NCBI GenBank assembly: GCA_046290675.1
Contig: JBKAHA010000009.1
Location: 62,001 to 126,000 of the forward strand
Length of the DNA: 64,000 nucleotides
Source: Aureliella sp046290675
GTDB taxonomy: Bacteria; Planctomycetota; Planctomycetia; Pirellulales; Pirellulaceae
Direction of reading: 5' to 3'
Under the pieces are notes generated by a model, which was not told where the DNA came from, ran no database searches, and saw only the letters and a list, made by a program, of their open reading frames with translations. Below, piece after piece: positions 44,165 through 54,600 of this stretch (its first letter is position 1; each line of letters starts with the position of its first letter). The position numbers and the translations under genes are program-made.

Positions 44165-44598
44165 TCGGGATGGGTGGGTGAGCTGAACTCGCCCATAATC
44201 AAACACGGATTGGCCCGGAATTGTTCTCGAATAGAATTGCCCCAGCGGGTTCGACCGGCTCGAACAGCGGAAGCAAGCCGCGCTGTCAATGATGGCGGGC
44301 CCCCTATCTTGGAGGAGCTAAATCGAGGCTGGAAATGCAAAACGCCCGATCGAAACCGGGCGTTTTCCCGCTCAAAGATGAGCGGGGTCAGAAGTATGGA
44401 CAATTGTACTGATTCTGAGCCCTTTGTAATCCACCCTATCCAGCGGAATTCGAGCACCCAAATCGACTTAACGAACGGGACCTCTTCCTTGATTTGCTGC
44501 GTTGCTTGGCTTCTCGACATTGGAATGGCCGAACATCCCCCTATCCCAATGCAAAGGAGCCCAATCAGGCCGCTTTTCACATATCGCTTGTCGTTCAA
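44065..44598 (-). CDS. Possible small lipoprotein, C-terminal part probably spurious
   Basis: The ATG at 44598 gives a clear lipoprotein signal: MNDKRYVKSGLIGLLCIGIG followed by the lipobox cysteine. Residues up to about 70 (QATQQIKEEVPFVKSIWVLE) look like real protein. The frame then reads through a perfect 10-bp terminator hairpin (44339-44366) and the MITE-like element A, which is not normal coding sequence. The gene has probably lost its stop by decay, or only the first 70 or so residues are native. It may be a broken gene. Confidence 0.4.
   Translation of the reverse strand: MNDKRYVKSGLIGLLCIGIGGCSAIPMSRSQATQQIKEEVPFVKSIWVLEFRWIGWITKGSESVQLSILLTPLIFERENARFRSGVLHFQPRFSSSKIGGPPSLTARLASAVRAGRTRWGNSIREQFRANPCLIMGEFSSPTHPDRANPSLNRADSPWSRWPNAAPFGNGFSGAPGR
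44339..44366. terminator. Perfect bidirectional terminator hairpin
   Basis: AAAACGCCCG and CGGGCGTTTT around the 8-base loop ATCGAAAC. With A-run and T-run on opposite sides it can work in both directions. It probably ended the lipoprotein transcript. Confidence 0.8.
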
Positions 44599-45066
44599 GT
44601 TGACTCTCCCTGTGATTTGCGATCACACCGTGTATCAGTTCAATGCGAAAAGCAACTGCAATGCGCCTTAAGGGATCTGAGAAAGTTTCTAAGTTTGCGT
44701 GCAGGCACCTTTAACCGGACGCTTCGGGGCCGGCGTCCCCTGACAAGTTCGTTTCGATATGTGCTCGAGAGACGTCGCTAGATAGCCGGCGATTCGACCT
44801 GGCAGTTGGCAAGGTGTGCCGTACGCAGTTCCGGTAGGTATCCGTAGAAGGATAGATGCGTCGACTCACCGTTTCGATCGAGCGAAAGAGCAATCAAGTG
44901 AAGAGAGCGGGGATATACAAGCTCGCACATGCACCGCCCAGAGTGGAACGCCATCCAGGGGTGGAACATCATTGAGCTTGCGATAGGCCGGCAAAGAGCC
45001 ACCGCGAATCTTGATCGACACGCGGTGGCTGGATCCCTTTGGATTGGTTTGTAACGCCTTGCCCCC
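44599..45066. other. Intergenic region without a supported gene
   Basis: The short open frames here show no protein-like features, and I see no repeats beyond minor GC-rich palindromes. It is the space between the lipoprotein and the DinB-like gene. Confidence 0.5.
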
Positions 45067-45717
45067 CTACTCCTTTGGCCAATCCGGAAGGTCGAACTTC
45101 TTTTTCACGTTGGCGGTGTGTTCGTCGTAGTGCCGTTCCATTTGAAGCAGGAGTGCGCGGAGTGAAGGCCAACTCGTTGCGGGCGGCTTCTCGTCAAGTG
45201 ACACGTCCTTGAGGAGGTAAGCGTAGCGACGGCAGAAATCATCGACTCGCTGCATCATGCGTGCTTCGTCTTTGCCACTCCAATCAGAATGCCGTGCCTT
45301 GTAGTCGGCCGGCATCTGCGCGGGATTCCAGTTGAAGACTGGGATCTCAGGATCGATAGCATGGTAGATTTGGGAAAAGAAAAGAAGTTGTCGACCGGCC
45401 ATATGCTCTGCGTTCCAGCGAGGTGTGTGGCTCCCGTTGGATGGTTTGAAATTCATCTGATTCGTTGATAGCGCCCGGAACACGTCTTGTGAACGGCGGT
45501 TCGAAGCTTCCATGTGGTCAAATAGATCACGAAGGTGAGCTGGAATCTCAGGGGGGTTTTCGAGCAACAATCCCGGTTCGATCGCTGCGTTCGATGTAGG
45601 TGCTTCAGTTAGCGATTGCGCTAAAGAAGACGGACAGAAAAGGGCTGCATTCACGGTGAACGCGAATGCGGAGATCCATACGGAAAAGCTGGACGACGTC
45701 TGCATTGGAGTACTCAT
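45067..45717 (-). CDS. Secreted DinB-like protein
   Basis: About 216 residues from the ATG at 45717 (a TTG at 45741 and an ATG at 45705 are alternatives). An N-terminal signal peptide is visible (SVWISAFAFTVNAALFCPSS, then LAQS). The rest fits the DinB four-helix-bundle superfamily: HTPRWNAEHMAGRQLLFFSQ, WSGKDEARMMQRVDDF and MERHYDEHTANVKK, whose histidines are candidate metal ligands. DinB-like enzymes include metal-dependent thiol transferases and many uncharacterised members; the substrate cannot be given. No ribosome-binding site is clear, and the 324 bases upstream hold nothing I recognise. Confidence 0.75.
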   Translation of the reverse strand: MSTPMQTSSSFSVWISAFAFTVNAALFCPSSLAQSLTEAPTSNAAIEPGLLLENPPEIPAHLRDLFDHMEASNRRSQDVFRALSTNQMNFKPSNGSHTPRWNAEHMAGRQLLFFSQIYHAIDPEIPVFNWNPAQMPADYKARHSDWSGKDEARMMQRVDDFCRRYAYLLKDVSLDEKPPATSWPSLRALLLQMERHYDEHTANVKKKFDLPDWPKE

Positions 45718-46041
45718 TGGAAGAGGTTTAGTATGAAACAAAAGTGTGGGCGTTTACTGGAACTGTTTACCAAGGTGGCAATCTCGCCAGTTCTCTTCAA
45801 GTTCGAATCCCTGTGCGGTAGTTAATCGGGCTTCGGCAGTCGCAGCTTATTGTTAGCGATCCAACCTTGGAAGCGGTTGCACCGTCCGGGTCCTTTGCGT
45901 GGCGAATTGGTGCGCGGCGAACTGGAGGCGTGCGCTATCGCATCCCGAAACCGTTCGCAACGTCTGTCGACGGTTCGTGGATTCAGTTGCCTTTAGCAGC
46001 ACTTGGGGTAATACAGGGCTTCGACATGCGATTCCATTCAC

Positions 46042-47001
46042 CTAGTTCAGAAAGATGGCGTTGAACAGGAAGAAAAAGGGCAGGAACACGGCAACGCCGA
46101 TGAAGTAGGTCATCGTGATGCCGAACTTGAATAGAGTCCAAAACCATCCTTGATCGTAGACCCTCTTCATGGCGAGCAGTAAATAGCCTGGATAGCAGAG
46201 GATTCCGCAGAGCAGTGATAGAGCCAGCAAACCGTCTGACTGAGAGCCAATGATCAAAAGAATGCTGGTCAACGCATAGATGAAGGCGTGATAGTGGAAC
46301 GCGAAGATCAGATGGTCGATGTACAACGGATCTGATCTCAAGTAGCAGACCTTGAGCAGTAGGGCAAATAAAGGCATGAGTAAGAATAATGCCTTGGGTA
46401 AAGCCGACAAAAAGCCTCTCACCAAGGATCGCATATAGGCGTCGTATCCCATTCGCTTGATTCGACGATCCTGAGCGTCCAACCTCTCATTAACGTATCG
46501 TCCGAAGACCGTTGTTTCATCAAAGCGTGCTTCGGTGAAACTGACCCCCTGCTCTTTGATTTCGCCAGCTTCAGGCGTGTTGAGATCTGCAAGCGAGTTC
46601 TCATCGGATGCGTCATTTCCGGACCCGGTAACAGTTGCTTCGCTATCTAAAGTTTCTCTTGCTCCATTTCCACCGGTTACGAGCGCGAGAGTGAGAAAGA
46701 AGAGCACACTGGAAAACAGGTAAAGCCGGAGTGGCTGAATGTAGGGAACCCGTTTGCCTTCCAAGAAGACGCATGTCAGAAAGCCAGGCCTAAACAGAAG
46801 TGGGATGCCACTGCGGACTAGTTTGGAATCAATCGTAAAATACTCACCGACAAAATCGACGAGGAGTGATCGAAACGATACACGGATCTCTTTCGTGCTT
46901 TGGCCACACCACGAGCAATACTGCTGCGGCACTGGTTTGCCGCAGTTACGGCACAGCTTGGGTTCCATCCCAGGGCTATCGAGTTGATGATCGTTACCCA
47001 C
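46042..47001 (-). CDS. DUF3667 membrane protein with zinc ribbon
   Basis: 319 residues from a GTG with AGGAA upstream. An N-terminal zinc ribbon (CRNCGKPVPQQYCSWCGQ) is followed by SLLVDFVGEYFTIDSKL, RPGFLTCVFLEGKR and YIQPLRLYLFSSV, all typical of DUF3667. At least four more hydrophobic segments follow (ALFLLMPLFALLLKVCYL, ALTSILLIIGS and others), so it is an inner-membrane protein. The middle insert (about 110-170) is acidic and variable. The family's role is unknown. It lies 130 bases after the aldolase gene, same strand, so co-transcription is possible. Confidence 0.85.
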   Translation of the reverse strand: MGNDHQLDSPGMEPKLCRNCGKPVPQQYCSWCGQSTKEIRVSFRSLLVDFVGEYFTIDSKLVRSGIPLLFRPGFLTCVFLEGKRVPYIQPLRLYLFSSVLFFLTLALVTGGNGARETLDSEATVTGSGNDASDENSLADLNTPEAGEIKEQGVSFTEARFDETTVFGRYVNERLDAQDRRIKRMGYDAYMRSLVRGFLSALPKALFLLMPLFALLLKVCYLRSDPLYIDHLIFAFHYHAFIYALTSILLIIGSQSDGLLALSLLCGILCYPGYLLLAMKRVYDQGWFWTLFKFGITMTYFIGVAVFLPFFFLFNAIFLN

Positions 47002-47131
47002 TTCAGTTCCTATGACGAAAATTTACTCCTGCCGTATCTTTCCTTAAGATCTTGCGGAGTGGTAGTTTCTCACGCGAAGCAGGCGATTCAAAACAATTGC
47101 GGCGAGCTACTGCAATTCTTTGCAGGTAGGA

Positions 47132-48106
47132 TTATTCAGGATCTGACGCAGAGATCCCGAACTCCGCGATGCCAAGGCTATCGATTTCGGTCGTTAGCTT
47201 TTGGGCGTCCACGCGTGATGATTCCAGAGGCGCACGGCAGTAATTAGACAGTTCAAAATCTGGGAAACGCTGTTGTAGACGAATTCCAAGTAGGGTTTTG
47301 AGCGCCGGAAGAAATGAGTGCCTCTGCATCACACGGACCATTTGAATCGCTTGAAGCTGTCTGGATCGAGCTGAGCCTATGTCGGATTTGTGTAAGTCAT
47401 CGAGAAGCTGAATGGAATGCGGTGCGGCGACGTTGTAAGTGCTGCCAATAGCGGATTCAGCCCCGGCACAGAATGCAGGTAGGAGCATTTCATCGGTCCC
47501 CCAAAACACCTGCAAGCATTCGTCGGTTGTCGGTCTTTTGACGTTTTGCAACTCCATGAATTGATGGATTTCGGCTGTTGTGTACTTCAGTCCTGCAAAA
47601 TTACCAATCTCCGCGACGGCAAGTTGAGCGAAGTCCGCGATCGATACTTGGCTGCCCGTGAGCGCGGGAATGTGATAGTAAAAGAAGGGTTGGTTCGGTG
47701 CAGTCTGTGCGATCGGTTTCATGCACCGAACTAAGGCCGGCGCCGTCTCAACGCTGAAGTAGCTTGGACAAGTTGCTGAGATCGCATCGACGCCCAATTC
47801 TGCGGCATGCGCGGTCAACTGCAATGATTCCGCAAGTGAATTGTGCCCAACCTGAACAAGGACCCTCAGCCGCCCTGCGGCGGCAAGCACGTACTCTTCG
47901 AGCACGCGTCGTCGCTCGGCAGTGGAAAGTGAAACGCCTTCGCCTGTGCTGCCGCAAACATAAATGCCGGTAATTCCGTCCGCGATCAGATGCTCAACAA
48001 TAAGGGGAATTGCGGTGAAATCGATAGCGGGGACCGCGCTTGGATCTGGGACAAAGGGTGTGATGGCGGCCGCGTAGAGTCCATTAGGAAGTATGGTTGT
48101 GGTCAT
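47132..48106 (-). CDS. N-acetylneuraminate lyase-like aldolase (DapA/NanA family)
   Basis: A 324-residue class I aldolase of the dihydrodipicolinate synthase family. GSTGEG carries the carboxylate-binding loop, FYYHIPALTG the catalytic Tyr and GLKYTT the Schiff-base Lys. The YYHIP..TG form is typical of N-acetylneuraminate lyases, which split sialic acid to pyruvate and N-acetylmannosamine, rather than of DapA. A 2-keto-sugar-acid substrate is therefore likely, but the exact sugar is inferred. No sialidase, epimerase or transporter gene is adjacent. The start at 48106 lacks a strong ribosome-binding site. Confidence 0.85.
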   Translation of the reverse strand: MTTTILPNGLYAAAITPFVPDPSAVPAIDFTAIPLIVEHLIADGITGIYVCGSTGEGVSLSTAERRRVLEEYVLAAAGRLRVLVQVGHNSLAESLQLTAHAAELGVDAISATCPSYFSVETAPALVRCMKPIAQTAPNQPFFYYHIPALTGSQVSIADFAQLAVAEIGNFAGLKYTTAEIHQFMELQNVKRPTTDECLQVFWGTDEMLLPAFCAGAESAIGSTYNVAAPHSIQLLDDLHKSDIGSARSRQLQAIQMVRVMQRHSFLPALKTLLGIRLQQRFPDFELSNYCRAPLESSRVDAQKLTTEIDSLGIAEFGISASDPE

Positions 48107-48646
48107 GTCGGAAAGTGGCGAGTGGATGGGGCTTATGGACGGCGATGGTGTTCCGATTGCTGATCACAACAGCAGCAGAGTTTGGGTACAAGGTGAATCT
48201 TAATCTTAAGTTGGGATGCTCATTCGAAAGCATCCCAACTCTCCCCCACCCCTTCTTTTTCCCAAGTCCGAAGGTGTACACGCAACGGGTCGTCGAGGAA
48301 TGGTGGGGCCGGAGGGGAGGAACATCTAAGTTCAAACCGTGATCTTCCCTGGGTGAGTGATACGAATGTGTCGAACCTCACCGTGCTCTGCGGATTTCGT
48401 GAACCAGCATACAGGACACTTGATTGCGTTGCACGAAATGAAATGAAACGTCGGAACAGGTGTAAGCCGCTGAGGTGTCCCACGTCACTATAGATATTGT
48501 CGGGCAGAAGGTTGCCCGTCGGGATGATTGATTGCGCAAATGGTGCCGCACCTTCGGCTCCATCGTGGAGCTAGTTAAAAGAATTCGGCCATTGAGTGAT
48601 GATTTTCCCCGTAGTTTTTTAGGCATCCATTCTGAGAATTCTCGCC
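48107..48646. other. Divergent intergenic region with a strong hairpin
   Basis: Between the aldolase (minus) and the YHS-like gene (plus). It holds a perfect 12-bp hairpin, AGTTGGGATGCT/AGCATCCCAACT with an 8-base loop at 48209-48240, about 100 bases upstream of the aldolase start; this could be a leader structure or a transcription barrier. Otherwise I see nothing. Confidence 0.5.
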
Positions 48647-49381
48647 ATGCATTCTTTTTCTTCTCTCTCGCCCAATCCGCAGCAAGTCGTGTTGGACATC
48701 TTTCGACGCCAGGTGCTCGCATTTTGCGTCGCCGCGACAGGAGTCGTGGTTTCGTGCAGCAGTGTTTGGGCTCAGTCGGGAACGACCGGGTCGTCTACAA
48801 GCGGTTCCGGGACAGTCGGATCATCGACTGCCGGCTCGTCAACTGGTTCAATTGCAAAACCGATGGGTTCCGGGTCGGGTACGACGAAGTATGAAATCGC
48901 GATGAACGGTTTTTGCCCCGTATGTATTCTCGAGATGAAAAAATGGGTTCGGGGCAATCAGAAGTTTTCAGTGCTATTGGACGGGAAGCTGTACCTCTTC
49001 CCTGAGGAGAAGCAGAAGCAGATGTTTCTAAAGAATGTCACCAAATACACTCCTGTGCTCAGCGGTGATTGCGTCGTTTGTTTCGTGGATGGGAATACGC
49101 GCGCACCGGGCAGCGTCTATTACTCTGCGATTCACAATAGCCGACTGTATCTGTTTCCAAGCCAAGGTGAGAAGGATACCTTTATGGCGAACCCGAAGAA
49201 GTATGAGAATGCCGATTTGGCTCTCGGCGGAATGTGCAGCGTTTGCCGCGTCGAGATGCAACAGAATGTTCCTGGAAAACCCGAGTTTGGTCACATCCAC
49301 AAAGGGAAGCGATACTACTTCCCGAGCATGGATCAAAAGAAGATGTTCTTAGCTAATCCAACGAAGTACGAAGAGAAGTAA
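48647..49381 (+). CDS. Secreted protein with three tandem YHS-like CxxC repeats
   Basis: 244 residues. An N-terminal hydrophobic signal (VLAFCVAATGVVVSCSSVWA) precedes a Ser/Thr/Gly-rich linker (SSTSGSGTVGSSTAGSS). Three repeats of about 50 residues follow, each with a CxxC-type pair, a (Y/F)xFP strand and F..N..KY: CPVCILEMKKWVRG / LYLFPEEKQKQMF, CVVCFVDG / LYLFPSQGEKDTF and CSVCRVEMQQNVPG / RYYFPSMDQKKMF. The unit resembles a YHS domain, a small metal-associated fold in copper and heavy-metal proteins. A periplasmic metal-binding role is inferred. It stands alone, divergent from the aldolase gene. Confidence 0.75.
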   Translation: MHSFSSLSPNPQQVVLDIFRRQVLAFCVAATGVVVSCSSVWAQSGTTGSSTSGSGTVGSSTAGSSTGSIAKPMGSGSGTTKYEIAMNGFCPVCILEMKKWVRGNQKFSVLLDGKLYLFPEEKQKQMFLKNVTKYTPVLSGDCVVCFVDGNTRAPGSVYYSAIHNSRLYLFPSQGEKDTFMANPKKYENADLALGGMCSVCRVEMQQNVPGKPEFGHIHKGKRYYFPSMDQKKMFLANPTKYEEK

Positions 49382-49606
49382 TGCGTCTGGTTGGCAGAAG
49401 CATCTCGACTTTGGGACTTGAGCATGTCGGATCAACACGCACGTCGTTGCGATACGCACGTTGGGCCAGACGCCCTGCCCAAGACGAACCCAGACCAAAC
49501 TGAAATGTTAGTCGCGGTCGGCATGCGTTTTCATGGGCGAATGCATGGATGGAGCGGTACGAAAATCTCGTCGTCGACTCCTCCTGCTGCTGCGGCGCCC
49601 TTTTGA

Positions 49607-51073
49607 TTAGTTGCGTTTTGAGACCTTGGACTGCCTCTCGGGATCAAAATGAGGATTTGCAACGGGCAGCTGCGCGTTCACTTCCTGAAGCCACGATTTC
49701 AGATCGTTCAAAAGGGCGTCTGCTTGCCCGGGGAGTTTGGCACTGAGGTCGCGTGTTTCCCCAATATCCTCCGCAAGGTTGTAAAGCTCTGTTCGATCGT
49801 CTTCGTAGAAATAGATCAGACGAAAATCATCGCTTCGCACTGCCGAATAAGGTCCATCTCCACCGGCGTGGTAATGAGGGTAGTGCCAGTAAAGGTTACG
49901 CTTTAGTTTCGCGTCTTTTTGACGGAAGAGTCGCCGCAGGCTTTTTCCATCGACGTCCCTGCTCGTTTGATCGGATGTATCGGCGTCGTCTTCTGCCACA
50001 TCGACAAGTGTCGGCAAGAGATCGATTGTCATAACTGGAAAGTCGGTCGTTAGCCCTGGCGCAATCTGGCTTGGCCACGAAGCGATCATCGGCACCCGGA
50101 CTCCGCCTTCATATGCCGAGCCTTTGCCCCGACGCAGCGGTAGATTCTCGGTGAATCCGTCGTGCTTCCCGTAACGCTGCGTCAGACCTCCATTGTCCGA
50201 GATGAAAATAACCAGCGTATCATCGAGGTTCGATGTCTTCTTGAGACTGCTGATGATCTTTCCGACGCTCAAATCCAAACTCTTTACCATCGCGGCGTAA
50301 GTTGGATTCTTGTGAGTGCGATCAGGATCTACTTTCTCTCGAAAGTAGTCGACCAAGTCTGGGCGTCCTTGAATTGGCGTGTGGGGAGTGTGATACGCAA
50401 AGTACAAAAAGAACGGCTCGCCGGAAGTGGATTCGATGAAATCGCACGCCTGATCGGTCAGCCAATCCGTCAAATATTCACTTTCACCTCTGCGTTCGAT
50501 GAAATAGCCCTTCGTCCTCTTCGGCTTCATGATGGAGACATCAAACCCTTGAGCAAGCGGCATTGTCGGAGCATCGGGATCGTTGCGATGTTGCGAAGAC
50601 GCAAGATGCCATTTTCCGAAATGGCCTGTTCGATAGCCAGCTTGCTTCAATCGTTCTGGCAGAGTGATATAGCTTGAATCCAGCTGTTTCTTCCAATCTG
50701 GGATGGCGAGCTTCGCGAACGGGCGATTCTGGCCGGCGATGAAGTCGGTCAAATGCATGCGAGCCGGATAGAGTCCCGTCATGATGGACGCTCGGGTCGG
50801 CGAGCAAACGGTGCAAGCCGAATAAGCGTTGGTGAACTTGAGTCCCGCATCGGCTAGACGATCGAGGTTAGGGGTTTCATAAAAATCGCTCCCGAAACAT
50901 TGGAGTCCAGTCCAACCAAGATCATCCGCGAGCAACAAGACGATATTTGGCCGTTTGCCACCTGCCAGCAATGTTGCCGGATGGGTGATACTCAAGAACG
51001 CGACAGCAAAGAGCGTGCACCCAATTCGGATACTTCTGGAGATGCAGACGGAGTTCATGTTGATGGATCGCAT
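49607..51073 (-). CDS. Secreted arylsulfatase A-type sulfatase
   Basis: 488 residues. A signal peptide (about residues 18-38) leads to RPNIVLLLADDLGWTGL, the metal-binding N-terminus of sulfatases. The active-site signature CSPTRASIMTG (Cys about 90) supplies the formylglycine after maturation, and GHFGKWHL gives the Lys/His pair. IFISDNGG and the C-terminal ELYNLAEDIGETRDL complete the family pattern. It hydrolyses a sulfate ester, probably on a polysaccharide; the substrate is not visible. In-frame ATGs lie at 51073 and 51058. It is one of three sulfatases in 11 kb. Confidence 0.93.
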   Translation of the reverse strand: MRSINMNSVCISRSIRIGCTLFAVAFLSITHPATLLAGGKRPNIVLLLADDLGWTGLQCFGSDFYETPNLDRLADAGLKFTNAYSACTVCSPTRASIMTGLYPARMHLTDFIAGQNRPFAKLAIPDWKKQLDSSYITLPERLKQAGYRTGHFGKWHLASSQHRNDPDAPTMPLAQGFDVSIMKPKRTKGYFIERRGESEYLTDWLTDQACDFIESTSGEPFFLYFAYHTPHTPIQGRPDLVDYFREKVDPDRTHKNPTYAAMVKSLDLSVGKIISSLKKTSNLDDTLVIFISDNGGLTQRYGKHDGFTENLPLRRGKGSAYEGGVRVPMIASWPSQIAPGLTTDFPVMTIDLLPTLVDVAEDDADTSDQTSRDVDGKSLRRLFRQKDAKLKRNLYWHYPHYHAGGDGPYSAVRSDDFRLIYFYEDDRTELYNLAEDIGETRDLSAKLPGQADALLNDLKSWLQEVNAQLPVANPHFDPERQSKVSKRN

Positions 51074-51694
51074 GGTTCGCGTTGGCAGGGACTTATTGCG
51101 CGGGAATCATCGGGGGAAGCTGATCAGGTGTCTGCTCTAGGCTCGTTGGGCTTGAACGGCGTCGAACACTTTCCAACGAGATACAACCGCCGCGAGCAGA
51201 AACCTCGCTAAGCAGAATGTCCAGGTGCAAGATCCAAGTGGGATTTGATCTACTTGCTCGGTTGGCGTCCTATCATAGCGTCATTCTAGATCCCAAGCCC
51301 GTCAGCCTGCGGAGTCGCAGGGCCAATCCGAGTTTCAAGCTAGGGCATGAGCCGCGACGCGTGAGCGGCCGGCTGCGTCATGAAACCCGTTGCGATAGTG
51401 AGCGGCGTGGGAGCAGCGGCTCAATGGCGAAACAGCCTAGATTCAAACTTTGATTGGACTTGGTTAGAGCCGGCGGCTCCGACAACCTGTCACAGCCAGC
51501 GGCTCCGACAAATCCCTGTTACGCGGAAACGAGAATCGGAGACTCTGGGGAGCGGCCGATTGAGTTGAATCCGAAGTGGAGACAGTGAAAACCTCGAAGA
51601 GCGAAATTGCAATCCGCCAACGGTTTGAGGTAGGATTGAAAGTACGCACCCCGCCCTAAATCAGCCTCCCTCCTCCTTTTTGTTTCAGAGATCC
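51074..51694. other. Intergenic region with MITE-like element B
   Basis: No supported gene between the divergent sulfatase and cytochrome genes. The main feature is the 146-bp element at 51318-51463. The start at 51695 could be read from 51680 (TTG) or 51806 (ATG). Confidence 0.6.
51318..51463. mobile_element. MITE-like element, copy B
   Basis: A 146-bp unit bounded by imperfect inverted repeats: CAGGGCCAATCCGAGTTTC on the left and AACTTTGATTGGACTTGG on the right, 21 of 27 positions pairing. It has no coding capacity. Copy C at 60454-60598 has the same ends and almost the same length. Confidence 0.7.
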
Positions 51695-54600
51695 ATGACT
51701 CTGTTGCGTTACCTATCGCTGAACCTATCGCTGAACTTTCGGCCTAGAGCCTCTACTGCTGCCATACTGCAGCACGTGCTATGGAGCGTATTACGCTGTC
51801 TGCGAATGCACGGGCGAAATATCTCCTCCGCAAGGCTAGTGATTGAAAAGCGAATTTTTCAAATTGGAATCGTTGCCGCGATCCTGAATGCGGCTTGTAC
51901 TGTTCGCTCGGTAGCGGGTGAGGACGAGGCAAGGCTAGATCATTTCGAATCGAAGATTCGCCCCGCACTCATTGCGCATTGCCAAGATTGCCACGCGGTC
52001 GACTCGGAGGCGAGTGGAGGCTTGTTGCTTGATTCAAAGGATGGATGGGCAGCGGGCGGCGACTCTGGTGTTCCGATCGTAGCAGGGAAGCCGTCAGAGA
52101 GCCTCCTCTATCGCGCGATTACGTACGACGATCCAGATCTCCAAATGCCACCTGATGGCAAACTGTCGGAATCTGTCATTCGTGACTTTGAGAAATGGAT
52201 TTCAGACGGCGCAATGGATCCACGCAAGGGGAACCAAAATCCTGGCGAATCTGCCAACGCTAAATCAGGACTTCCTGTCGAGCGGGCTTGGGAACACTGG
52301 AGCTACCGTCCAATTGAACGACCGCAGCGTGAAGAAGCCTCAGCTGCAGCCAGCGTTGTAGATTACTGGGTAAACCAAAAAATCGAGGAATCTGGTTTGG
52401 TTGGGACGGGGAAGGCGAGTGCCGAAACACTTGCTCGTCGGCTGCATTACGATCTGACTGGACTTCCGCCCTCCCCCGAAACTTTGGCGGCGTTTCTGGC
52501 TGAATACGAAAATCAGCCCGACGTTGCGTACTCTCGACTGGTGGAGAAGCTGCTCTCCTCCCCACGATTCGGCGAGCACTTCGCGCGGCACTGGCTCGAC
52601 GTGGCGCGGTATGCCGAATCCATCACGCTTCGAGGTTTTGTCTTACCGGAAGCATGGAGATATCGCGACTATGTGATTGAGTCGTTCAACTCGGATCGCC
52701 CATTCGATCGGATGATGACAGAGCAAGTGGCCGGAGATCTCCTTCCTTCGGACCGGAGCACAGAGGACGGTTTGCACCAAGAACAGCTGCAGAAAATCGC
52801 GACCGCTTTTTTGGTTCTTGGGAACACGAATTTGGAGCGCCAAGACAAGACGCAACTAGAAATGGATTTCATCGACGAGCAGCTTGAGGTCCTTGGTCGT
52901 GCATTTCTTGGTCAAACGATTGGTTGTGCCCGATGCCACGATCACAAGTTCGATCCGATCCCTACCAGCGACTACTACGCGCTTGCTGGCATCTTCAGGT
53001 CGGCCAGGACGATGGAGCACGATAATGTATCGAAGTGGGTCGAGAAGCCGTTGCCATTGGCAATTCGTGAGGAACGTTATTTCCATTCTCTAAATCAAGA
53101 GCTATCCGATCTAGACGAGCGCATCGCGGAATTGAGTGCAACAGTGGGTGCAGCGGCGAAAGTCGAGTCTGTGCGACTGCACACTCTCCCCGGCATCGTT
53201 CTAGATGACCGCCACGCGAAGCTCGACGGGCCATGGAAGTCTTCTGAGCACGTCAAACCATTTGTCGAAGATGGTTACCACTTTCTGGAGGCGTCCGACC
53301 AGGGCCAGGCAACGTACGCTCCTGGCGACCTGGCCCCAGGGCGGTACGAGGTGAGAGTTGCCTATACTGCGGGACCCAACCGCGCGAAGGCAGCCAAGGT
53401 CCGAGTTTTTTCCGCAGCTGGCCCGCAAGAGTTTGAGATAAACCAACGTAAAAAGCCAACTATCGACGGCCTGTGGTATTCGTTAGGTGAGTTTCAATTC
53501 GAAAGCCAAGGGCAGGCCTACGTCACCTTGTTTGGTGGTGACCCATCCGGTGTGGTCATCGCTGATGCGGTGCAGTTTCTGCCACGAAAACGTCAGGCTG
53601 AGGACACGCCTGGTGCTGATGCCCTCTTAGCTGCATCCTCAAAAGCACGTCGCAGTGAAGACGATCCAATCGAACTCGCCAAAGCCGAGCTGCAGAAGCA
53701 GACTAAGCTACGCAAGCGTTTGGCTTTGCAGCTAGAAGATCGTCCGAAGTACCTGACGTTAGAAGAAACCGACGATCCACGGGATATTCCAATCCACATA
53801 CGCGGCGATGTCCACAACCTAGGCGAAACCGTGCCGCGTGGTTTTTTGACTGCGATCTTGCCGCGACGTGAGAAGGAAATTGGGCAACTCGGCCGTTTAG
53901 AGCTCGCCAACTGGCTCGCGTCGACTGACAACCCTCTTCCGGCTCGAGTTTACGCGAACCGTGTTTGGCTATGGCTAATGGGTAGAGGTATTGTTTCGAC
54001 TCCCAATAACTTTGGGACGACAGGCGAGAACCCTTCGCATCCCGAATTACTGGATTCGCTCGCGCTGGAGTTGATCTCGAACAACTGGTCCACCAAACAT
54101 TTGATTCGGACGATCGTCTATAGCGATGCGTACCAGCGGAGTTCGTTTGCGATTCCAGGGGTCGAGGCGAAAGGTCGTGAAACCGATCCAAACAACACAA
54201 CTTATTGGCGCGGACACCGTAGACGGCTGAGCGTCGAGGCGATCCGTGACGCGTTGCTGACCATTAGCGGTGAGATGGAGCTTCAGATCGGCGGGTCCCT
54301 TATCAAACCCGGGACCAAAGACGACTACAACTACCAGCACGGTTCGTTGCGGCGCAGTGTATACCAGCCGGTGTTTCGCAACTCACTGCCGGAATTGTTT
54401 GAAGCCTTCGACTTTGCGGACCCCAGCACGTCCGTTGGAAGTCGGCCGAGAAGCACTGTCGCGACACAAGCGTTGGTGCTGATGAATCATCCGTGGGTGG
54501 AGGAGCGTGTCAAAAGGATTGCGACTCGGATCCAAAAGAAGCTGGTAGCGCGAAACCAAGAGGATGACGGCACGCAGCTAGAGGGTATTGTTGATGCGAC

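Noticed and set aside
47132..48106. Assignment as dapA (lysine biosynthesis)
   Set aside because: The YYHIP..TG motif around the catalytic Tyr is of the N-acetylneuraminate lyase type, and no lysine pathway genes are adjacent.
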